A stretch of DNA of 64,000 nt from Ypsolopha sequella (taxonomy: Eukaryota; Arthropoda; Insecta; Lepidoptera; Ypsolophidae): positions 22,886,396-22,950,395 of the forward strand of contig OW204005.1 in assembly GCA_934047225.1 (NCBI GenBank). The letters run 5' to 3'. The notes beneath the pieces were generated by a model. That model was not told the origin of the DNA and searched no databases. It saw only the letters and a list, made by a program, of their open reading frames with translations. Both the position numbers and the translations under genes were made by a program. This document shows, piece by piece, positions 34,410-43,700 of the stretch; position 1 is the first letter of the stretch, and every line of letters begins with the position of its first letter.

Positions 34410-34689
34410 ATATGCAGGGTACTGCCGAGTTCTCGCACACGCGATTTAAGGCCGGGCCTAGAACATCCACATCTTAGAGCCAGATTCACAGTCGTGACTT
34501 TACTTTGCAGCAAAGGCGTCTTCATAAAGTAAGCTTTGTTTTGTCAAAGTATACCCTCAATATTTTTGAGGATTCGTTTCAAGAAATTAAGACTGGGACT
34601 GGAATTGGGCTTATCCCAATTTTGTCTCTTTTCTGATTCATTTTAAACAATGAAATTGTGATAATTTGTGTCTATTTCTTTTTATCTTA

Positions 34690-35020
34690 GATACATTCGT
34701 TCTGCAGATTTATTTACGGTTCAAAACGCGATACGTTGACCTTTGCTTGATCAAAAAAAAAATCGAAACTTTTCGAAACTCCGATTTTTCATGTTTTTTT
34801 CGTTTTATATAAAATTAACTTCACCAAATCGTAGGGAAATTACAGGAAATTATGGAAAATGTAATTTAGTAAGTACTTTTGTGGATAGTTTTCTGAAAAT
34901 TTCACCGTAAAAATGTTTTTGAGCAAAAAACGTGTTTTTTAAGAGCGCGCGATGTTTCAGTTGTCGTAACAGCCACGGCTCAAAGCGCGCTATTTTAAAC
35001 TATAATAAAATATCATAGAG
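34690..35020 (-). repeat. Dispersed repeat (GTCGTAACAGCCAC type)
   Basis: The blocks GTTGTCGTAACAGCCACGGC and AAAGCGCGCTATTTT resemble parts of the inserts at 39110-39300 and 56488-56930 (the latter with GGCTGTTACGACAACCACTG). The element ends are not defined. Confidence 0.4.
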
Positions 35021-35298
35021 TTCAGTTCTACTTGATGCAAAATGAGGTGCTCAATGTCAGGATCAAAATGATTTATAAATTTTTTTAAGAGATAGTTATT
35101 AAAAAAATTCATCAAGATATACTACTACTCAGTGGCGTATATATAACTTTTTTCCAGAAAACCAATGAGAAGGTCAAGCTTTACAATAAAAAAATTATGA
35201 AAAAAATTTAAATATCACTGTGAGAAAAAAAGCTTTTTATGAAAATTTTCACTCTCAGATAGACATTGTCTAACCTGGCGCCATGATTTTTTTTTTTA

Positions 35299-35412
35299 AG
35301 TTCATTTATTTATTTTATTTATTTATTACACTTTTTGTACCTTTACAAACATAATTTACAACACATTTTCACATAAAAGACAGACATTGTGTACAAAGGC
35401 GGCACTTATTGG
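35299..35412 (-). mobile_element. LINE 3' tail fragment inside the MITE
   Basis: ATTTATTACACTTTTTGTAC through TTGTGTACAAAGGCGGCAC resembles the 3' ends of common insect LINEs in reverse. Short and without coding sequence. Confidence 0.4.
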
Positions 35413-35416
35413 TTTT

Positions 35417-35808
35417 CAATGCATGTGCTCGTAAAGGCCCACTTTTTATGCATCAAAACCGAACAAAAAGTCGATTATTTTGCCCTAGGGCTTTATTATT
35501 ATTATTTTTTTTAAATTATTTATAATGGTTGGCTAACCTGCAGCCTTTCCTGTGTACCATAGATGTTATACTTTTTTTTCCATTGTTTAACGGCTCTGGA
35601 TACAGTCCTTTTGAACCAATTATAATTTAAAGTTCACAAGATTATATTTATTTTCATTTCCTCACACTATGCATTGAAAAACGTAGTATGATACACGGGC
35701 GTAAAAGCAATAAATTACTCGGTTACGTTTAAAACACTCGCTACGCTCGTGTTTTAAATCGTCCTCGTAATTTATTCCTTTTCGCCCTAGTAACATAAAC
35801 TACTTTTA
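35417..35808 (+). mobile_element. CAATGCATGTGCTCG-family repeat, copy 3
   Basis: Full-length copy of about 390 bp, parallel to 32868-33257, with the 3' hairpin complete (AAACACTCGCTACGCTCGTGTTTTAAA at its tip, in two parts). Confidence 0.65.
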
Positions 35809-36157
35809 TGTTTTTTTTTTTTTGTCATTTTTTTTTATTGTTATAAATGACCTTCCAAAAGCTTTACCAGCAAAAAGTTCTGTGCACGCCACTTCTACTA
35901 TTAGTATACCATACTTTAGTTTTCTACAAACAATTTTTTATTCGGTTCAGCCGTTTAATGTAACAAAGTGTCAAATTGTTTACTTTTTTCTCTCATCTAT
36001 AGTTTACTAAGCACTTGAAGATACGACACGGGAATATGTTACAGATAAAGAAAATAATAATATGATGATTCATGTAAAAGTAATTTCAGCAGTCGATGAT
36101 ATATAAATTTATAGAAAAGTTTCAAGGCAAATTTAAAAAAGACACATGTCAAATCTC

Positions 36158-36300
36158 CGAGGGAGTGTCAGAGATCGCATTGTTTTCAGCAAGTGGTAAG
36201 TATACAAATAAATTCCAAAAAACTCATTGGTGCATCCATCGGCAAGTTTTGAACCCGGGTGTCAAGGTTGAGAGTCCGGCCGTCCAACTACCGACCGACA
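36158..36300 (-). mobile_element. SINE-1 fragment
   Basis: Reverse strand carries the head region GAACCCGGGTGTCAAGGTTG (inverse B-box area), ACTCATTGGTGCATCC and TTCAGCAAGTGGTAAGTA blocks, as in 51565-51790 and 60345-60652. An internal part is deleted. Confidence 0.55.
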
Positions 36301-36414
36301 TGCAATTTGAATATAAGATTAAAAGCAATAAAATTTTAAAATTACATATGCAATAAAAATTTTAAATTCTATTATAAAATTACTCTATATGCAATAAAAT
36401 TATAAAATCATTTT

Positions 36415-36545
36415 TGCAGCATGTTTCCTACCCCGTCATAGTAGATGTCTACGTCAAACAAGGAACCTGTGGTCTAAAGGTTCATGTTACAAGGTCCAGC
36501 CATTTGTTCTAAGCGTTGATGAATGAATGAATGAATGAATACTTT
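36415..36545 (+). repeat. Dispersed repeat fragment with (GAAT)n tail
   Basis: Relative of 22240-22360 (TACCCCGTCATAGTAGATGT, GGTTCATGTTACAAGGTCC), ending in a GAATGAATGAATGAATGAAT run. Confidence 0.45.
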
Positions 36546-37756
36546 TATTTATCAAAAGGTAGATTATCTTATAGCTAAATATGACCCACAAAACTGCATG
36601 TACAGTTTGACTGTGGGATCCGTGAGTCTCTGATACAATTTTAATAAAATTAGTACCTACTTAAATAAAAGTAATTAGTACGATCAGCCGAACATAAGCG
36701 GCCACGCCTCCGCTACCACTTTACGTGCCATTGCTAAGCTATGAATTGATAGATATGATTGATAGATCAGCCAGTCAGGATGTCCCCTTGTAGAGGCACA
36801 GTTTTATTTAGGTAGTTTACATTGTGACTAGCAATATAAAAACTAATTAAGTTCAGAAAAAAATATTAGCTTAGAAGCTTGGACGAATAAGCTTAGAAGC
36901 AGCTTTAGGGGATGGCTGCATATTTGTGCCTTATAGAAACTCTTGGGCCATGGGGACCAGAAGCGCGACAACTTTTCCAAGAAATTTCCTCGCGCCTAAG
37001 TAGTCGACGCTTCTGGTGATCGGTGGGCTGGGGCCTACCTTGGACACAGGAGAAGCCTCGCAATCCAACGAGGTAACGCCAGCAGCCTGCTGGGGACCCT
37101 CCCCTGCGGCAGCGATTTAAACAATATTTTTTATTTAATTTAGTCTTTTTTAAATTTTATATTCTTTGTAGTTAGTGTACATTTTCAGTATTATTTATGT
37201 TATTTAAGTTTCTTGTTAATAAAAAAAAGATCTATAAATGGGAAGCTGTTCAAATTGATGTCAACTCAAGCAGGTTTTACGCATATCAAGGTTTCTTACT
37301 TTATTGTACTTAATAATAAGTACAATAAAAAATATGAAAAGAAACACGTTCTTATCAACAGCACTAGACGTCGATGGTATTGATATCATGTTTGTTTGTT
37401 TACTCCTATTTTGTTATAGATAAATTGTCTAAGTAGATAAGGGATATGTGTCACTGCTATCGATTTGTGCCCCAAATACGCGGCAGAAAATTAACACCAT
37501 AAAAACATTCACTAGTTAAATATTAACACGAAAACTATCATTACTTTTGTGTTAGCGTATCAGAGCGTGCAGACGAAAGTATAAGATATTGAAAAAGTAA
37601 GTTGCAGGTTAACATAATTTATAACTCTACCTATATTTCTCCGAAAAATCAATAACTGTTGCGAAAATAAGGCGACGTAACTGTATTTAAAAATGGCCGC
37701 CACAAAACATTCTTCGCCAACTTTGCCTATTGGCGTAATACAACCTTTTTACATTC
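36546..37756. other. Unassigned stretch
   Basis: No gene recognised. A moderately GC-rich part lies at about 36940-37110. The rest is AT-rich. Confidence 0.4.
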
Positions 37757-38097
37757 CCATCCATTCATCCAGCAGCCTGTATTCGTCCGATGCTGGACAT
37801 AGGCCTTTCCAAGATTTTCCCAATTTAAGTGGGCCTCTTGGAAGTGATGCCCATACTCACACACGCTGGGCAGGCGGATTTGTGAACGCGGTGCCGAAAC
37901 ACTCGCACCAGTGACGCCGTTGTCTGTCACCAGTCTGTTTTATAAGAGCCGGCAATTGGGGATGGATTTACCGCCAATAAATCGGTCCCAGCTGGCGTGG
38001 GCCTATTTGAGAGATGTCTTCTTACTCTCCCTCGAATAACTTCTTGCGAGTAAGTTGGTGGTACCTCCACAATCGAGCCCGGCATCAGCTCTACGAC
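37757..38097 (-). mobile_element. RTE-tailed SINE-like repeat, reverse copy
   Basis: Reverse copy of 23845-24188 over its whole length: TCCAGCAGCCTGTATTCGTC near the left end (RTE-like tail) through GAGCCCGGCATCAGCTCTAC at the right end. Short open frames on both strands here are by-products. Confidence 0.65.
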
Positions 38098-38189
38098 ATA
38101 CACCACCTATTTATCAAGTACGAATCTGTACCGTCAGAGAAATAATTATTATCATTTTCAAAATTCCAATTTTTGCCATGTTAATAAAA

Positions 38190-38420
38190 TTTGATCGACT
38201 TCTGATCTGGAGGTCGCGGGTTCAAATCCCGTAGGGGCACGTTTGTGTTCAGACTGCGTACTTTGGAAGGCACGGTATACTGCGGGTCCAATGTGTACCC
38301 GAAGTACTCACCACCCATCATGCTAAGATGCAATAATCATCAGTGAAACGTGGTATGGCCGTCTTATTGTGTCTTCCAAAATGCGTCCCTACAGGTTTGA
38401 ACCCCGACCTCCGCGTTTAT
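38190..38420 (+). mobile_element. tRNA-headed SINE (SINE-2)
   Basis: The B-box GGTTCAAATCC near 38218 follows TCTGGAGGTCGCG; then CCGTAGGGGCACGTTTGTGT and a body with CACCACCCATCATGC and CATCAGTGAAACGTG. Same head type as 61304-61415 (reverse) and 8546-8800. Confidence 0.65.
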
Positions 38421-38490
38421 TCGAACTACAGGCGTAATCACAGGCGTTTAAAATGTCCTTCAAAATTGTACTCCCTATAGTTTATAATAT

Positions 38491-38755
38491 AAGGTGACGT
38501 TGATTGATGTAGCCAAGTTCATACTGGAGACTCGGTAAGTTGACAGGACCAAGGCTCAATTACCTTTTTTGCGAATTACGAATTATATAACTTTGTGCCC
38601 CTATACCAAATTGTTCAAGAACAATCTCGACTCAATTGGCATAGGAGGCCTAAATTTTATTTTGCGTATTTCACAAAAAGGGTCATTAAACCTATGTTAC
38701 TGATCAATTGCAAAGTCTTCAGTATGAATTTGGCTGTATCAATCAAAGTCAGTTT
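38491..38755. mobile_element. TACAAGGTG-family MITE, copy 5
   Basis: Left end AAGGTGACGTTGATTGATGT is the inverse of ATCAATCAAAGTCAGTTTA at the right. It contains the TTCATACTGGAGACTCGG block. Confidence 0.65.
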
Positions 38756-39099
38756 ATATGTAATTTAAGCTGCAGACAGACAGACAGAAAAACAATTAAG
38801 CATAGATTCCATTTCGCAATAGGAAGCAAATAAAAAGCGTGGGTAAAACGCCTTTTTCTACACGTGAGTGAGAAAAAACTTCCAAGAGCTTCGAAAAAAA
38901 GCCATCCAGAAACAAAAACTTCTACAAGAAACCTTAAAAACACCTCCTATTATTCTATGGAAATTCAAATTATTTTTACATCTAATCGCCGTTGCGGAAA
39001 CATAATTTTTTCACATAAACAAAAGCAGTTGCCTCCCGCTTTAAAAGGGATAAAAATAGCGTATTGGCTCTCTTGAATTTTTTACGCTTTTTAATCCAA

Positions 39100-39300
39100 C
39101 TTTGTGGTTTTAAGGCTCTTGTAAGGCTGTTCTTGAGTCGACCTGTGTCGGTACAAATATCGACAGAAACTATATTGAAATAACGTTCATATTAGCGCGC
39201 ACTGCATTACGTCGCTGGGTCTCGGGACAGCGAAAAATATGGGCCTTGAAAAATAATTGAAAAATGTATAAAAAAAATGTAGCTGAAAAACTTAAAAACT
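39100..39300 (+). repeat. Dispersed repeat (GTGTCGGTACAAATATC type)
   Basis: CTGTGTCGGTACAAATATCG, GAAACTATATTGAAATAACG and a following CGCGCACTGCATTAC block match the insert at 56488-56930. It starts near a TTAAGG, so it may be another TTAA-flanked family. Confidence 0.45.
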
Positions 39301-39595
39301 AATCAAAGGAACAAATTTTTTGTTATAATATTGTCAATTTAACCAAATTTCAAATTGTTTCTTTTCATACCTACTTAATTAATTAATTCGGACCGTAGTA
39401 TTAAATTGGATCCTGTTTTGCTATTTATTTTGTTAAATTATAGATAAAAATTTCAAACTCTAATCAATGCACATCATTCCATATATTTTGTTGTATATCA
39501 TATACCTATATATTTTTTATTTTTTACTCAAGTTACATCTGAGTAAAACACGACCTTAACTGTGGCTTTCTCGGTCACCAGCTGTAAGAACCACC

Positions 39596-40015
39596 TTAAG
39601 GCGCTACGGAAAAAAATCGACAATTTCAGAATTTCAATATCTACTTCAGTAAATAATGTATAATTTTGAAAAAATAGTATATTTGGAATCTTCCTCTAGG
39701 GACCTGTTAAAACAGAAACGCGATTAGAGACTTTCGGCTCGATACAAATATTTATTGAAATGAGGTCTTTTTCGACACCAATTCTCCTGGTTTGACAATT
39801 TAGAATGACATATGGACTGTAATTATATTTTATTAGATGGGTTTTAACGGTATCTAGGACCTGGTTAAACGAAATTTTAATAGCATTTATAGTACATTTT
39901 ATATTAATAAAAAACCGACTTTCTGCTACTTTTCCACTAATACGTCCCTCTCGCACTGAGGGTTTTTTCGCATATGGAGTAACAGGGACGCTAAAACTTT
40001 TTCATATCGCCTTAA
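39596..40015 (+). mobile_element. TTAA-flanked element, family 1, copy 3
   Basis: Uninterrupted 420-bp copy from TTAAGGCGCTACGG to CATATCGCCTTAA. It shows the intact site (GGACCTGGTTAAACGAAAT) that the CWG MITE interrupts in copy 1. Confidence 0.78.
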
Positions 40016-40033
40016 GTTCCAAATTGTAAATCG

Positions 40034-40474
40034 ATGAACTGACGATATCTGTCATTTTAACCAAGCTATAATACAGGGTGTTAATATGAAGTTACGGAAG
40101 CCGGAAACTGGCGATAATACTCTTTAATACGAACTTCTTTTCGTGAAACGTTCGTTCGTATTGACGAGTAATTGTGTTGATTCGGCGCAACACGACTTAA
40201 CTTATTTGACAGGACTAAACTTAATTTGAGTGTTGTCTTTTTCTTTCAGTATCGAAAAGACAATGACAGAACGCTTAAAATAAGGTTAGTCCTGTCAAAT
40301 TAGTTAAGTTGTGTTGCACCGAATCGACATCACTATCGCTAGTTTTCGGCTTCCGCAACATCATCTTAACACCCAGTATTATAGCTTGGTTAAAATGACA
40401 GATATCATTATATTATTTACCGAAGTAGATATGCAAGTTCTTAAAGTGTTGATTTTTTTTCCGTAGTGCCTTAA
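40034..40474. repeat. Nested inverted repeats (palindrome within palindrome)
   Basis: The outer pair ATATCTGTCATTTTAACCAA (from 40046) and its inverse (to 40405) encloses a MITE with AGGGTGTTAATATGAAGTTA/ATCTTAACACCC ends (about 40076-40377). That encloses a further inverted pair (GATTCGGCGCAACACGACTT near 40165 and its inverse ending near 40326), with TTTGACAGGACTAA/TTAGTCCTGTCAAA further in. After the outer arm, 40420-40474 matches the inverted outer end of a TTAA family-1 element and closes with TTAA. Confidence 0.75.
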
Positions 40475-40812
40475 GAGGATGGCCTATTATAGCACCTTTT
40501 TTTATTACCCGTCCAACACAATGATTCCAATGGCAAAGATCTTATTTACTTTCAATAGAGACGATTATAGTATGTTAACTCATTGGTCTCTTTTTTTGGA
40601 CGCGTAATAGATCACGCGGCGAAACAACAAATTAGTGTGTTTTTTTAGGTAATACTGAAAATATTTTATTCTCAAAAATATTTTTGGATTTAAGCAGAAA
40701 ACCTTATTATATTTCTATTACCTATTTTCTGAAAAAAAAATCAAGTTGTTCTCTTGAGCACGTTCTAGAAACGAACGTTTGAAAACCAAAAAAAAGAGGT
40801 TGGAAAACATTT
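40475..40812 (+). repeat. GAGGATGGC-family repeat, copy 1
   Basis: Starts GAGGATGGCCTATTATAGC; contains GCGAAACAACAAATTAGTG, AAATATTTTTGGATTTAAGC and AAACGAACGTTTGAAAACC. Matches 60955-61303 in reverse over about 340 bp; a weaker copy is at 61860-62030. One copy keeps an 80-codon open frame, so the source may have been coding, but no protein is recognised. Confidence 0.55.
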
Positions 40813-41387
40813 TTTTTGATGATGTAATGATGCTGATGAAATTGGTAACGTACTGAATAAGAGCCATGTCAAAATAAAACTACCTACCCGGCATAAGTTG
40901 ATGGATGTGGAATAGGCGAAAGAGGTGTGTAGTAAAATCTGTAGTCTCTATCTACCCCTCTCTGACACAGGCACTTGAACTTCGAATAAACTTGCGTCAG
41001 ATTTAACCACGGCTGATGCCACGTGCTGGTTTCCAGTCCCGTTGAAATGAACGTGCTTGAAGGAAAAGCAGAAACAAAACACAATAGAAAAAAGTTTTGC
41101 AATTCAGAACTCTTTTTCGTATTTTTATTCTTGGGTCACGTGACAAGCGTCGGGCCAGGACGCGGCCAAAAGTTCCGGAACAATCATTAACATTTTAACA
41201 CCTATCACTGGGTTTTGAAGTGGATACTTTTTTGTTCTCATCTCGTAAAGGGAGGCCCATAGATATCCGTGGGGAGGCCTGTTCAGAACTTTTACGTCAC
41301 TTCCGGTACGAAGGATAACTTGATTGATGATATATTATTACGTTTTTTAATCGTCAAAACTAAATGTTCTTTATTATAAAATGTTCC
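40813..41387. other. Mixed repeat remnants
   Basis: Near 40905-40975 lies a relative of the repeat ends at 21028 and 21475. Around 41215-41340, CTGTTCAGAACTTTTACGTC and CACTTCCGGTACGAAGGATAA match 24900-25020 in reverse. No gene. Confidence 0.35.
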
Positions 41388-41810
41388 TTAAGGCGCTACG
41401 GAAAAAAAAAACGACACTTTTAGAACTTGCATATCTACTTCAGTCAATAAGGTATTTTTTTGATAACATAGAATATTAATTTTGGAATCTTTTTCTAGGG
41501 ATCTGATAAACAGAAACGCAATTGAAGAAATTCGGCTCGATAGAAATATTTATTTAAATGAGGTCCTTTTCAACACCATTTCTCCTGGTTTGATAATTTG
41601 AAATGATATATGGACCACAATTATACTTTATTAGATGGGTTTTAACAGTATCTAGGACCTGGTTAAACGAAATTTTGATAGCAACTTGAGTACGTTTAAT
41701 ATTAAAAAACCGACATTTTGCTACTTTTCCTCGAATCCGTCCCTCTCGCACTGAAGGTTTTTTCGCATATAGAGTAACAGAGACGCTAAAACATTTACAT
41801 ATCACCTTAA
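41388..41810 (+). mobile_element. TTAA-flanked element, family 1, copy 4
   Basis: 423 bp from TTAAGGCGCTACGG to ATATCACCTTAA. The 83-codon reverse open frame inside occurs, with changes, in other copies and is not a gene. Confidence 0.75.
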
Positions 41811-41814
41811 GTGT

Positions 41815-41900
41815 TAGGAATAAAAACTAAATTACTTTGGAAAAATTTAAGTTTTGACAGCACTTAAACTAAAATGAAAGCCTTCAGAATCGATTTTATT
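41815..41900. mobile_element. Half of an AGCCGATTCTGAAGG-family palindromic MITE
   Basis: TAAGTTTTGACAGCACTTAA and GAAAGCCTTCAGAATCGATT match the right arm of the intact copy at 58669-58838. The left arm is absent here. Confidence 0.55.
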
Positions 41901-42186
41901 ATGTGTTATTATTACGCAGTCGTTATCGTGCACCGAGTCCAAAACTCATGGTAAGGCTACAATAAAATTCAGAAGTACATAAAATAATGTAGTACAAATA
42001 TTATCTTCCAAGGCTTTCCTGTGATAATGTTTGAACGGGATTTTATCATATTATTCGCTCATTCATTCATAGTCGAGAATAACATGATCACTTACTAGTT
42101 ACTATGTACGTTTATTGTATATAGAGGTCATTTGTATATACGCCTAGTCACGTGCTCTCAAATATGTAAATATTTAAGTATTAATC

Positions 42187-42597
42187 GTTAAAATCGACAC
42201 TTTTTTAAGTTATTTATCTGCTGTTCAAACCAAGTCCTAAGTTAAATAAATTAGTATAATAATTTTGGGACCTTTTTCTAGATTCTGGACTATCAGAAAC
42301 GCGATTGGAGGAATTTCACTCGATAGAAATAATTAATGAAAGGAGGTCTAAATTAACACTTTTTTTGATATTCTGACAAATCGGGATAGCAAACAGACTT
42401 TAAAAATATTTATTTAGATGGGATATAACAATACCTAAATTACTGGTAATGGAAATTTCCATAGCTATTTTAGTTAATTTTGTATTAATTTAAAACAAAC
42501 TTTTTGTCAATTTTCCCCGATTCAGTCCCTCTCGCACTGCGCGACTTTCCGCTTGGAGTAACAGGACCTTTGCACGGACGATATATCATCTTAACAC
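42187..42597 (+). mobile_element. Diverged TTAA family-1 relative
   Basis: Keeps the order AAATCGACACTTTT, GGACCTTTTTCTAGATTCTG, CAGAAACGCGATTGGAGGAA, CGATAGAAATAATTAATGAA, GTCCCTCTCGCACTGCG and TATATCATCTTAACA. Clearly related to family 1 but much changed. Confidence 0.5.
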
Positions 42598-43017
42598 GTT
42601 GGAAGGAAAAGTGATGAGTGAAAAGTGAATGTTTGAGTGTCTAACTGTAAAGGCAGAGTAGGTGACACCTGGAACATCTCTGAGCCACACGGGTACGTCG
42701 TCGCAATGGCGTACAGAATGTAATATTTATTATGTAATCCCTCCAAAGGGCTTATACTGAGTTCCTGAACGATCACGGATGCTAACGCCTGATAGACTAG
42801 TCGTCTATCAGTAGCGTACAGTCGGTAACACTATGTATCGAGTAACAAGATGGAACCAATTTGTAGTTGAGTAGAGAAAAAAACGACATCAAAATAAATA
42901 TGGTGGGTTCAGCGCAACCTGGAGTATTTTGTTTATGCTGACTGTAGAAAATGTTCCAGGTTGCACCCAGTCCAATTTTTCTTTACAAGTATAGAAACAT
43001 TTTAATTACCTACACAA

Positions 43018-43118
43018 TATAGCCGATTCTGAAGGCTTTCATTTTAGTTTAAGTGCTGTCAAAATTAATTTTCTTCATCGCAAAATAGTCCTTATATTTA
43101 AGGAACAGAAGTTAAATT
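43018..43118. mobile_element. Left half of an AGCCGATTCTGAAGG-family MITE
   Basis: Starts TATAGCCGATTCTGAAGGCT, then TTTAGTTTAAGTGCTGTCAA and GCAAAATAGTCCTT. A matching right half appears at 48163-48243, beyond the Penelope insertion, so the two may be one element split by later insertions. Confidence 0.5.
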
Positions 43119-43124
43119 ACTTCT

Positions 43125-43195
43125 TTCTTTCTTTCTTAATTCTTTATTGCACAAAACACAGTTTAATGTACAACAGGTGGACTTAAGCCTTAACT
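43125..43195 (-). mobile_element. LINE 3' tail fragment
   Basis: (CTTT)n followed by CTTAATTCTTTATTGCACAA and GTACAACAGGTGGACTTAAG: the reverse of a typical insect LINE 3' end with an (AAAG)n tail. Confidence 0.5.
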
Positions 43196-43476
43196 ACTCG
43201 CATAAAGAAAATCACATAACTGCTCGCATGGGGTCCTCAGTGACCCCAATTTGGTTTTGTGAATTTCTAATAAAGTATTAATAATATAAAATAACTGCTT
43301 AGAAATTATATTTCTTCTTTATTCATATTAAAGCCTAAAATAAAGTATTTAATCATAAACTAGCAAGAACTCAAAAAAAAAACCCAAGCATAAAATTTTC
43401 TCTTACAAAACAGTTACGGCGTATCTTGAGATCAAAACTGAATTATTTTTTATTCTTACGAACTAATTTGAATCAC

Positions 43477-43488
43477 TATTATCACAAG
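43477..43488 (+). repeat. Left 12-bp target duplication of the Penelope-like element
   Basis: TATTATCACAAG here is repeated exactly at 47857-47868, just beyond the other end of the element. Confidence 0.85.
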
Positions 43489-43494
43489 TGAGCA

Positions 43495-43540
43495 GTAAAA
43501 TATATTTCGACCACTAATTGTGGTCGGCATCAGTTACACA
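43495..43540 (-). ncRNA. Hammerhead-ribozyme-like motif 3 (Penelope 3' end)
   Basis: On the minus (sense) strand: GTAA then core CTGATG (43533-43528), a perfect 7-bp stem II CGACCAC/GTGGTCG with a 5-base loop, GAAA (43508-43505), a minimal stem III, a UU step and TTAC, which pairs with GTAA as stem I. The base after CTGATG is C rather than A. Hammerheads with very short stem III are known from Penelope-like elements; activity is untested. Confidence 0.5.
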
Positions 43541-43700
43541 ATTTAAATAAAACTTAAAAATTAATAATTATAAATTATAGATACTTATGATACTAAATAT
43601 TTTATTTTTGTAATGATGACAGTAGCAGTGATTGATAGGAAATGGAAGAAGGTCTTATTAAGAAGTTTGCATTGTTTCTTGTGCTGACTCCTCGTAAATA

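Larger units (their letters stand above)
35130..35894. mobile_element. Foldback hAT-like MITE, copy 4, split by later insertions
   Basis: The left arm starts CAGTGGCG at 35130; the right arm ends TTCTGTGCACGCCACTT at 35894. The flanks CTACTACT (35122-35129) and CTACTATT (35895-35902) make a near-perfect 8-bp duplication. The palindrome centre is replaced by about 510 bp made of a LINE-like tail (35299-35412) and another repeat (35417-35808). Confidence 0.7.
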
